64,000 bases of DNA from Massariosphaeria phaeospora (lineage: Eukaryota > Ascomycota > Dothideomycetes > Pleosporales). Of this stretch, positions 11,421-21,390 are shown in pieces (the first letter of the stretch is position 1; every line of letters begins with the position of its first letter). The position numbers and the translations under genes are program-made. The notes under the pieces are model-generated. The model searched no databases. It was not told the DNA's origin and saw only the letters and a list, made by a program, of their open reading frames with translations. The stretch spans positions 625,001 through 689,000 of the forward strand of contig JAADJZ010000005.1 in assembly GCA_011032825.1 (NCBI GenBank), written 5' to 3'.

Positions 11421-13919
11421 CTTCAGGCCGAAAAAGACTGATGTGAAGTTTGCGATATGCGGGCCTGCTCCAGCATGATTCAGTCGCTCGAACGTTTTAT
11501 CTGATTAATTCAAGATCTTTTCAACACATGCTAAGTAACTCCATAAGTTTCCCGTTCGCCCCAGGACTGCTCTCATACTTCTTTTCGTCTTCAATATTCT
11601 GGTTTTCCATGGCCGCTGCTGTGGTGCTTTTCAGACAACTCGGACGGACATAGACACTGTCGATATACGATTTTTCCTCCCTTACGAGTCTCTACTCTCT
11701 TCGCCATATCAGCTTCCGAAGAATCATTTTTTCCCCTCTCTCCGGTATCCCATGTGTCCCTAACTTCCCTCATTTCCATCATACTGCTTTTACTTCTTCT
11801 TCGAAGCTCCGCGCATATGTTTCGCCTCGTGTGTAGTTTTTGTACTCATCAAGCTTTGCAAGCGACTCAGACTCGGTTCCCATATTGTCAAATTGATGCG
11901 ATTTTTAAACCTTCCAAGATCTCCAGTTCTTCTCAACGTCATATCAATACTCAATCGCGATTACCGGCCGATCTCCATATGTTCAATAAGAGTACTATTT
12001 TATCAGAATATAAACAAGGTATATCTGTCTCTATCAAGAACTCATAGGATGTTATTAAATATGTTTTTCGTAACAAAGCCCTGATCTAGCTCATTGCGAA
12101 GACCGATTTTTTTTTATATCTCCCGTTTTGCTGTTAGAGCATCTGCCCACAACGGCCCATGATCGATATACGTTTGGTTTTGTCGCCCGCCATGGAATCC
12201 GAGAAGACGTCCGCATCGATTGTCTTGTGATCTGATCTAAGCTCGTGTATGGTAACTGTAAAAGGCTCGAGAAGGTCATTGAGGGTGCTCAGTATCAATT
12301 GTGCTGCCCATGGAACTGACGGACGACATATTGCACGGTTTTAATCTTTTTTGCAAGGTCCAACGCAAAACGACCATGTCCACTTCTGTCGTCGTTTTCG
12401 TCGTGAGCTAGATCCCGAACTCCCTCTCACGCCATCTTTGATGGCTTTGAGTAAATCCTAGACACTATTTAATACCGGTAGAGTATTGCAGCTTTTGATC
12501 TGATTCCACATTCGGGCAGAATAGACTAGTTTTCTTTCACATCGCTAGTTCATTCACATAGCTTTTCCCCATTATCACAGTCTTCCACGCAGAAATAAAT
12601 CCCATAAAGGATTTTGCGAGTTTTATATTGTCACTGTCCATACCTAGTACAGTTGCGACTCTGTGCAGTCGCAGGTTATGTAAGCTTACTTTACGTAACG
12701 CCCGTGCGCAGCTGCAGAGTCTTCTGTCCTATCTGCACGTAGATAGGAAGTATGCAACACTAAGAATACTATTATATTAACCCCCTTTCTCTGTATGTGT
12801 ACACTGTACAAACCTCTACTACTTGCCTATGACGTGTTGATCTAATCATCAGCTAGCTGTAGAGTCCATTCAACAGTCACAGTCTGCAGACAAGCTCGAA
12901 CATAGACTTCATCGCACTCTGTTTCTCGAAGTCGTACAGCGGGACTGCAGAAGTTTTCTGTGGCCAAGACAAGACTATGGCGAGGTCTCGTCCACCACAG
13001 CACACGTGTCAGGGTGTTCTAGGCTTTTTGAGTGGAGATAATTCTGGCTGATGGATGGAGGAGAGGAGAGAAGAAGGGGATATACATTTGGATCTGTGAA
13101 CGAATCGGTACATCTTCTGAGTATTTTAAAATAGCTGAGACGCGCGACGCACCACTCGCAACTCATGTATCGTTTGGCGTTGTCTTTCTTCCTGTCGATT
13201 TCCTGTCGAACATAGGAAATAAACCCTAGGTCTTTTTTGACCCGCTACACTCCATAGACCAAAGCACATATCTTTTCTTTTACTCAGATCCGCCGCGCAG
13301 ACCCATACGTTCATATGAAGCTCGTTATTTGTCGGGACCCTCGCCCAGACCAAGTATGTCACAGAAATGCCCTATCCAGGCGCATAACCATAGTCTCGAT
13401 TACTTTCTGGTCGAGCCCATGTAGTGTCATGACTTAGATCTATTTTAGCGAATGCCCATGACATCTTGGTGAGATCATCTTTAGAAAGAGTCATGAACAT
13501 GGAGTGAGAGTGAGGAGGATAAGAGGCGGAGAGGTGGTCTTTATACCACTCAGGTGCCTCATGAGAGCGTATGTGATACTTTCACATGAAACGATTGTTT
13601 TCATGTTTTGATAAAAACCGTCCTTGTTGACGTTGCACTCTCGCCTCTGGGGACTAACGAAGACACTCTGACGCGAGGTCTCACATCAAGATGCTTCTTG
13701 TATGTTTTGCTGATTCCCCATTCCCAGCGTTCGGCATGGATGGAGAAGGAATCCTCCATTCGCCCATGGGCAACCTCCGGAGATTTCCATGGGCGCCAAG
13801 TCGGATATCCCGCCCATAGTAACTTGTATAGGCTAGATATCTGCATGGTCTAAAAGGTTAATCCTACGAGGTCTATCAATGGCCTCCGGGGCGAGATTTT
13901 GCCACCCGGTGTTAGTGTA
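11421..13919. other. Gene-free region between repeat array and hAT relic
   Basis: About 2.5 kb with only short reading frames (under 100 codons) on both strands and no recognisable protein. Weak further copies of the purine-tract plus TATA-like motif appear near 13060-13090 and 13500-13550. CCATGGAA, present in two of the array copies, recurs near 12190 and 12308. A palindromic CCCATGGGC/CCATGGGCG pair lies near 13765-13797. Confidence 0.4.
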
Positions 13920-13920
13920 C

Positions 13921-13944
13921 GATCGTTGACCTAGCGCTTGATTG
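13921..13944 (+). repeat. Candidate left terminal inverted repeat of the hAT relic
   Basis: The block GATCGT..GACCTAGCGCTTGA here matches, in inverted orientation and with gaps, TCAA..TAGCGCTAGACGATC at 17321-17342 on the far side of the transposase. The shared blocks are GATCGT, GCGCTA and TTGA. The match is imperfect and no 8-bp target duplication was identified, so the element ends are tentative. Confidence 0.35.
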
Positions 13945-14032
13945 TTGCTAGCTATCTACACTATATATTGATTGCCTGATCAAATGAGATTGCCTGTTGC
14001 CTATAAAAATGAGTGTAGCTATCGTCGTCGCC

Positions 14033-17000
14033 TCAATCCTCTTGAAACAGTACTCCGCCAGCAATTGACTCATCGCATGTAGAGAGATCACGTACAGGGG
14101 GGTAATCCTCGTCAATAGCAAGGTAGGTGCCCCGTAGCGCCTCGTAGTGGTTGGAGACATCTACGAGCCTTGATTTGCCCCAGTTTTGTAGGCAAAGTGA
14201 AGCCTCTAGTGTAGCCTCGAGCATCCGATTTCGATGCGCTATAACACGGAGGCCAGCTTGGCTGAAGATTCTCTCTGGCTCAGAGCTCATGGCAGGTATA
14301 GAGAGTATATCAACCGCCATACGTAAGAGGCGTGGGTATTTGGCCTTGATAGATGCTCGCCTCCAGAAGAGCGCTGGCACAAGGCGATTAGTCTCTCGAG
14401 CCTCATTGAGGTAGGCATCTAGCTCATCCCGGAATGCCTGGGGCAATGGGAGGCGCATGTCCTCCTCAAGCTCCTTATCAATCTTGCGGTACTTCCGTTT
14501 ACGCTGGCTTTGGCTGTTGCCAGAGGTATCTGCCAGTAGAGCGCGGGATTCCTGGGACGACGATGTATCCTCTGGCAAGGTAATAGGGATACTCTCGTAC
14601 TTCTGTTTGTACAGAGCGCGCACCTGGGCGACGCCTATGTTCGCCCAGTAGGTGCCCTACTCCTTTTCCAATAGGGGTTTTTTACCCCTTGGGTCTAACA
14701 GGACTGCGGCGGCGTATACCGGCGATCTATCAAGCAAAGCATAGTAATCCTTTGCCTTCTGCCACGCCTGTTCGATTGCCACCTACATATACCGATGGGA
14801 ATCGTGCGGAGACTCTTGATACTTGATCTTCAGGTCCTCAAGCCTACGCAAGAGGATTTTAAGGCATCTAGCAACGTGCGCTACACCCATATCAACGTTC
14901 TCATCTAGCCTAGCTTCAAGCATCTTGGTAGCGTCTTTGAAAGGTTCCAGAATCTCAATCAACTCATTGATTACATCCCAATCGTACGTAGCTATGCGAT
15001 TTTGCAGTACAATACGGGCAAGAGACTGGCTAGGCATCTCATTGAGCGGTTTTTCAAGCCGTCTAGTCACGAGAGCCCGGTGCCTTGAGGTCTCGTCATC
15101 CAGAAACGTTTCAATGGCGTCCTGTAGCTTTGCGGCGCGCGCAGCCATATCGTAGGTTGAGTTCCATCTGAAGCAGTCGTTAGTTAAGTAGCGTCCCGAT
15201 TAGGCCAATTGTATAGCCAAATCCAAAAACACTCCACTACACTTTTGTTTTCGCCCACAACGTCGCATCTCAATGCAATTTTGGGGATCGCTGCAACAAG
15301 GTCATACCCTCAGGCGTTTTTTAGGAATAAGAAAAATATTGCGTAGCGATAAAGTAAAGTGATCTGGCGCAGCGCGGAGTTTTGATGGGGTCGCGAAAAA
15401 TACGCTAAAATAATTAAGCGAGCCTGCCGCCACCCCCGCCTGCGATGGCCGCTGGCTCTCAGCCATGTTTTCGCCGCGGGAGTGCCCCTGAACTCTCGCT
15501 ACAAGATGGCCAGCGCCAACCCCCTATCGCGACAACAACACCACCACGCGTCGTCGCATTACAAATGAGAGGTGAATTACGATAGAAATTTGCATGCGAC
15601 AAACGTCCCGTTCTCAGAAATAGAAAAAAGCGACGTGGGGTGGAGCGATTTCGCTCTAAAGTTGGTTGTGTACGAAATGGAACATTTGCGCGACAGTGAG
15701 GTGAAAAACAACGTACCGGGTATCATTACACATGATGAGCTTGAGAATAGGCGCAGCCCCTTTTGCCCGTGGATTTCTCGCCTTCTAGAGATGCTCCTGT
15801 ACGTCCTCAAAGCGTCGAGTTCTGCCTGCGGAAGCTCTGATCCATCGTACAATCATATAGAGCATCCCAATAGGCCCCTTTTGTCTCCAAATCTTGTGCT
15901 CATCCTCCAAACTAGTGCGAGTTAGGAGCTCCCGTTCAAACATCTCATAATCCTGCCCCCATAGGACCTGCTTAGCGATCAGGTTGATAATGTGGCCAGC
16001 GCAGCGAAGTCTCCTCCACGCTGGGTCAAAGTTTAGCTCCTTTGCAAGGTCATCAACTGCAGTGTCGTTGGAGGACGCGTTGTCTAGTACAAAGTAGCCA
16101 ATCCTACTCTCAATATCATAGGTCTTGATGACTGCAAGAACGTCCGCGCAGAGATTGGCGCCACTGTGTGAATCCGGGAGCTCTGTGAGTGCCAAAAGCG
16201 CTGTACGCGTTTTACCGTGGCGATCCACCCAATGGGCAACTACACTATTCATTGCCTTGTTACGGCGGGACGTCTATACGTCAAAAGATAGATGGACCTT
16301 GCCGTAGGACTCCTTCAGGAGCTTCTTAATCTCGTCTCGATAGAGCCTAAACTCCTTCATCATCCATCGAACTACTGTAGTCTCATCCGGTACAGCTTGC
16401 TCATCTGTGAACGGAATGATGCGCGATAGAATACGCCAGAAATGTGGACTGTTGACCTTATAGAAGGGGATATTGTCAAGCACGATCCATTTGAAGATGT
16501 CCTTCTTGAGGGCAATGGGATCAAAGGTCTCAAGAATCTGATTGTACGCCTCCTTTTGCTTAGGATCGGATGTATCCAAAAGATCAAGAGCGCCGGCGCC
16601 GCCAGCAAGGTCGTTCAGAAGAGATGTACTCTCATCTTGATAGGTCCTAAAATGAACCTGGCGGAAGTAATCCAGTACACCCCTACTGCCTTTTGTGATG
16701 TTCATAAGGCAAAGCGACGTAGGTTGTTTGCCGTAACACGTCCTGCAGAGGAAGCTCCTCTTTTCTGAATTGATCTCGTTTTGGGAAACATCCGGGCGGG
16801 CAAGCGGTACGCCGTATTTCCACCACCAAGCACGTGTTTTGGCAACCTTTGTAGGGCGTACAAAGTTCTGCAGGTATAGGTCATCCCATTTGACCCACGA
16901 GTAGTCAAAGGATAGCTGCTAGGTAGGGCCTGGATCGGCCACTGCCTCCATACTCTCTTCATTTGTACGTTGAAGCTCTGTAGGCACCTCTAAATCGGCA

Positions 17001-17158
17001 GTGGCAACCTCTGTAAGAGATGCGGCATCAGCCTCATCATCTTGCCAGATGTTGAAGCTTGAATTGAGTGGCGTTTGAGAGCTCTGTGATGTATTCGGAC
17101 CATCCGGAGTAGGCGTAGCAACCTCATTTTGAGTCGATCGAGTGATTCTGGAGGACAT
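14033..17158 (-). pseudogene. hAT transposase pseudogene
   Basis: Read from 17158 downward, the frame gives an N-terminal low-complexity part, a BED-like zinc-finger segment (WWWKYG...LCRTCYGK...), then IVLDNIPFYKVNSPHF and LSFDV, and an RNaseH-like core with GYFVLDNASSNDTA. Next come RLRCAGHIINLIA, FRWNSTYDMAAR, and finally the hATC dimerisation domain LLRMAVDILSIPAMSSEPER followed by IFSQAG. These are Ac/hobo-family hallmarks. TAG stops occur at 16919, 16274, 15785, 14783 and 14657. The one at 16274 sits where a conserved Trp is expected (SFDV-stop-TS). All five can be explained by a single C-to-T change within CpA on one strand. The frame is otherwise intact outside the nested insertion. 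Confidence 0.85.
15194..15712. mobile_element. Non-coding insertion nested in the hAT transposase
   Basis: About 519 bp interrupt the transposase between codons for CNDTRY on one side and RYLTNDCFRWNS on the other. The flanks carry GTAGCG (15188-15193) and GTACCG (15713-15718), an imperfect duplication of the codons for RY. Taking out the insert with one copy of the duplication restores a continuous frame. The insert has no ORF of note and I found no convincing terminal inverted repeats. A MITE or a solo fragment of another element is likely. Confidence 0.55.
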
Positions 17159-17320
17159 CTTGACGATAGAGAGTCAAAACAACACGTATTGGATAGGGCA
17201 GAGTTGATTTATAAGGCAGAAAAACGCTCCTAAGGTGTATGAGATGGATGAGATAGATGCGGGTAATAAGGGGGGGGAATGACGTTCAAGCGCTATACGC
17301 CAAGGTCTCCACATCCCCGC

Positions 17321-17342
17321 GTCAAACTAGCGCTAGACGATC
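17321..17342 (-). repeat. Candidate right terminal inverted repeat of the hAT relic
   Basis: TCAAACTAGCGCTAGACGATC here pairs imperfectly with 13921-13944 in inverted orientation. It lies about 165 nt upstream of the transposase start. Confidence 0.35.
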
Positions 17343-18224
17343 AATTAAACCTAAGGTAGCTAATTGTATTACAAATCTATGAGCTTAGCCACCTTGGAGA
17401 AAATCCAGAGTCTAGGGGCGGAGGTGGGCGGAATAGGCTGGATGGAATCTCCATCCATGCAGAACGCTGCCCATTCCGGTACACGACGAAATCTCAGACA
17501 TGATTTGGTAGTACGTTGGGTAGAACTACACATGGTGTTGGAGCTCGCAGTTTTCTGTTGATCGATCTCATGCTCCGAACTAATGATAATTTTAGATCTG
17601 CGCAAAGGACGCATGTGTGAGAATTCGGATTTTTTTAATAGAGAAATCTAGAGTGTAGTGATAAGAGAACGAGACGTGAGATCGTGGGCTTATATACACA
17701 AGAATGCCACGCGTGACCAGAGTCAGTGGAGTCCGCAACATTCGTTCCTCGCAGCACGTGAGCGTGGGCGGGTCTGGAAATATGTATATAGGCTTCCTCA
17801 GAACCCGCCATCTTCCGTCTTCTCACAAGGTTAAAATAAATTCGGTGAAGTGAGATGCCATGGAGTTTTCCTGTGAGTGCGTTCTGTCAAAGTAAAAGTC
17901 AACATAGTCGCTATGCATGTTAGCAGAGCAAATCTTTTGGCACAGTGGAGGTAGATACGTGGTGTTAGGATAGTGATGATTAACATCACCAACTGCTATC
18001 TCCGTCGCTGATCACAGTGAAGGCTCCTTCCGATTAATAGCGTTGGTTATCTCGATGTAGGTCATTCCTGATACATGATGATGTTATGTGGTTGTCAGTA
18101 GCGAGATACATTGGCTAAAAGATTTGTCATCTGCGTCGTAAATTTAGAGCAACGGGGGAAACAACCACCATACTGGAATGGACCATTCTTGCGCGCGCTG
18201 AAGTCTAGCTCATACAACTATTTG
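17343..18224. other. Gene-free stretch between hAT relic and first ankyrin-Clp gene
   Basis: No supported ORF. One more copy of the GGGCTTATATA core with an upstream GA-rich tract lies at about 17655-17697 and links this stretch to the array at 9.8-11.4 kb. Confidence 0.4.
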
Positions 18225-19993
18225 CTAGTACTGTGAGTAGAAACCCTCAGCATATTCCCTCGTCACTCCAATCTCGAACTTGTTGTTCGGCAACTTGATC
18301 AGCTTCGCCTCAAACTTCTGCAGTGGCCCATTGTTCAACTCTTCGGTCACCTCCCCCTCAACAGCATTGTAACTAGTCCTTGTAAGACCTTGAATCTTGA
18401 CGGCTTCGCGTTTAAGTCCACGGGCGCCCGAAGTCCTATCGTACCCAGACTCAGCCATGAACTTGCAGAGCTTGCCATCGTCTTGAACCGAGAGGACGCA
18501 GTGGCCCATGTGCCGTTTGACTTCAGGACGCAGGTCGATGTTCTTGCATATCTTGTCGCTGAATTTGAGAAGGAACTTGTGGGCGACAACAGCTTGTTCT
18601 CCGAGTGAGAAGGGAAAGAAGGGGATGATATCGTCGATCCGGGAAACGAGAGGGGCCTGGTTTTATTAGCGGCGAGGTTCACTGACTGGAGATCACTTAC
18701 TGAGAATTGCCCGATAAATAGATCCCTGAGGTCGGTGATCAAAGGTGAGATGTCGACAGTTGCCTTCTCTTCCTCCTTTTTAGTCTTCATCGTCCGCTCA
18801 TAATAATCTGCGATGACTTCATCACCCAGATTACTGGCAAGGATCCAGATAGTCTTGTTGCAATCGAGTACACGGTTAGTGCGTCGATCCTCATATCTGC
18901 CTAATATATAGTAAGTCTTCCGCTCGAAACACTGCTAGTCTCATAGTCACTTACCTTCCGAGAATACTGTTAGGAGAGAGTTATAGACCTCAGCTTGGCT
19001 TTTGTCGATCTCATCCAGAAACACCACAGAGCACAGACCATTGTTTTGCGCCAGGAAGTTGTTGAGACGTGACCCTTCCTGACATCGAATGTAGCCATTC
19101 TTTGACCCAAACAGTTCTGTGTCAGTGCTCATGTGCGAGCAATCTATGACCACATGTTTTATTGACAGAAGGCCGCCCAGCTGTTCCGCAAGCTCCGTCT
19201 TTCCATGTCCGGGAGGGCCAGCAAACGCCAATATAAGAGGCGACGGCTCGTCAATGGTCATCGCTATATGATGAAGTGCTAGCGTCTGGATGGTATTGAC
19301 GGCGAAAGACTGGCCAATCAGGTGATAAGGAGCTTTGAAAAGCTTGGTGACATCATGCATGTCTGCTAGCTGTTTGCTTCTCGTAGTAGGGCGAGGGATT
19401 TGGCTGGCGCGAAAAAGATAATATCGTTGGCTAAGGTTTAAAGCAGGTACAAGACGAGCGCGTGAGTCATCAAGCTTGGCCATCCATTTCGTGACAGGAT
19501 CCTTAGTCGTAGTGGGCTCCGGTTCCCCTTTCTGAGGTTGGTCCAGATAGTTGATCCACATATCTTCAGGTATAGTCCTTGGATCTACGCCAGCAGCGAG
19601 GAGTATCTTCACAATCTCGGTGGTGTTCTGTAACTTAGCATATCCGTAGATAATTGCGAATGCTATTGGTGGAATGAAATCGGTATCCTTGCCGTCAGGA
19701 TGAAGTCCGTATTCCAGAAGGAGCGAAACAAGCTCAGGCAAGTTTCTTGCTATAGCATAGTAAAGAGCTGAAGTGGCTCGATGCATCACTGCCTGGAACT
19801 CTTCCCCCTCTTCACGATAATGCTCTAGGTATAACTTGACAGCATTGACACTGCAGTTATGGGTGATAGCTGCACATAGAAGGGTAGCATTTACCTTGGC
19901 TGCTGATCTGCCATCTTGTAGCTGTTCATCAACGGGTTTGTCTTTGTCGATGAGTCGCCAATCTTTCAACGCGCACTTATCTAACAGATCCAT
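18225..19993 (-). CDS. Ankyrin-repeat/ClpB-type AAA+ ATPase (Skd3/CLPB-like), copy 1
   Basis: Exons 18955-19993, 18701-18900 and 18225-18656 give 556 residues. The N-terminal half has ankyrin-like helical pairs (for example TSALYYAIARNLPELVSLLL and FAIIYGYAKLQNTTEIVKIL). One AAA+ module follows: Walker A GPPGHGKTELA, pore-loop-like NGYIRCQEGS, Walker B SVVFLDEIDK, sensor 1 IWILASNLGD, arginine-finger region SRIDDIIPF and sensor 2 GARGLKRE in a ClpB D2-small domain. All catalytic motifs look intact. Ankyrin repeats fused to a single Clp/HSP100 ATPase is the plan of animal Skd3/CLPB, a protein disaggregase. No mitochondrial presequence, signal peptide or TM segment is seen, so a cytosolic or nuclear place is inferred. 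Its tandem paralogue lies 1.4 kb away with the two AAA-region introns at the same positions. Confidence 0.85.
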
Positions 19994-20396
19994 TGAGGTA
20001 CAGTTAATTCTTCGATCGAGTGTGTCGGAGTGAAAGGTCTAACAGATTGAAGATGACTTGAAAAAAGAGATTTTGTATGTGTATGTGAAGAGACGAGGAC
20101 GAAAGAGGCGAAGATTTTATGTGAGTTATCTTGACGAACCACCCACTCCGAGAGCAAATGAGACTTTTTGAAATGAGCTCCCAAAAACCTTCTATCATGC
20201 AGGGAGGCTCTGGCATAGATATACCACAAGACCCCGGAATGAGACAAAGAAATAACAAACAAACAACTTTCCACGAAACAATTAGTGGTTAGGTTTGTGT
20301 GTCTCTAAGCTCTCAGCATCGAAACCTCTAGTCATCGCGAGAAAGTTGTGATTATTCAGAAAACGAACCCCGAGCGCGACGGGGGTGCGCGGGTAA
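19994..20396. promoter_or_regulatory. Upstream region of ankyrin-Clp copy 1
   Basis: About 400 nt upstream of the minus-strand ATG at 19993. No clear TATA box or heat-shock element (inverted NGAAN array) was found by eye. Confidence 0.3.
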
Positions 20397-20837
20397 CTAC
20401 AGGCGCATCTTGAAGAATACTTCTCGATGATAATTAGCGCGCCAAATCACAGAGGAACATTTTACGATATAGTGAGCTGAATGGATGCCCGTTTTGTGGA
20501 GCTCACTCTCAGAACCATGATCTGTCAAGATGACTCCTATGAAATCTTCGCTTCTTCTGTTAATACTTCTCTGTGAGCCGATCACTCTCTCTGTAGCAAT
20601 CGTTTGCCACCATCTCTCGTAAGAGTCTCGTAGGTGGTCGTCTCCCAGAATCCGAGGGTCGCAGAGCTTCGAGAGAAATAGAGTCGTGCGACATTGAAAC
20701 GACGCACTAGGCCTTCTACTTAGGTATCTACCCTCCGCGACATGCGGAAAGAGGCAGTCAGTACATGCCGGGACCGTCCTAACGGGCAGGGTATTCGTCA
20801 TCGATCTCATCGCAACCCTCACAACAGCGTAAGGCAT
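20397..20837 (-). CDS. Hypothetical protein, uncertain
   Basis: A single open frame of 146 codons from the ATG at 20837 lies between the two ankyrin-Clp genes on the same strand. The sequence has a balanced composition (two adjacent Trp, several Cys) but no motif, signal peptide or TM helix that I recognise. It may be a chance ORF. I list it because nothing else explains this interval. Confidence 0.25.
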   Translation of the reverse strand: MPYAVVRVAMRSMTNTLPVRTVPACTDCLFPHVAEGRYLSRRPSASFQCRTTLFLSKLCDPRILGDDHLRDSYERWWQTIATERVIGSQRSINRRSEDFIGVILTDHGSESELHKTGIHSAHYIVKCSSVIWRANYHREVFFKMRL

Positions 20838-21390
20838 GCTAGCAGTAGCAGTTTTTTCAATTGAAGATGGACAGAGATGCAAGTGGTGTTCAGTGAAGGA
20901 CAGAAGGAGGCAGTGTCTCGTACGCAGGTCAAAAGCCGACGTGGGGGTCTAGCACGCGCCTAACCATTTACAGTTAGCCCCACTCCGCGGACCTACGGGT
21001 CCGATCTTCCCAATCTCATCGTCCATGCACCATCACCATCGTCGTTACATACTACCTACCTAGGTATTAACAAGCATACTTCAGTAGCTGATATCCACTT
21101 CATGAATGTCTTGTAGTGCGCGAGATGATTTTTAGTGTGAATCCTTATCGATCAGCAGCAATGGAGGAGAAGAGTGTGAACAGGACACCACGAGAGGGGT
21201 AGGAAGAAAAAAGTAAAAAAGAAAAGTCTAAAGTACCTCCACCAATTGCCTAAACGAGACAGTAGCCTACAAACGGTATGAGCGCACGACTCAAACATGA
21301 GCAAAACTGACTTGGCGTACACCAAATCATGGATATACGCTGCTCATAACCATTTCCTACTCTTCATCTTCATCCATCCATCCACTTCGC
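20838..21390. other. Intergenic region between the paralogous ankyrin-Clp genes
   Basis: No gene recognised. An A-rich stretch lies near 21200-21230. Confidence 0.4.

Larger units (their letters stand above)
13921..17342 (-). mobile_element. Decayed hAT-superfamily DNA transposon
   Basis: A minus-strand transposase remnant about 3.1 kb long is bounded by candidate inverted repeats. It is broken by five TAG codons and by a nested insertion of about 0.5 kb at 15194-15712. The coding remnant is described separately. The element is surely inactive. Confidence 0.8.
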
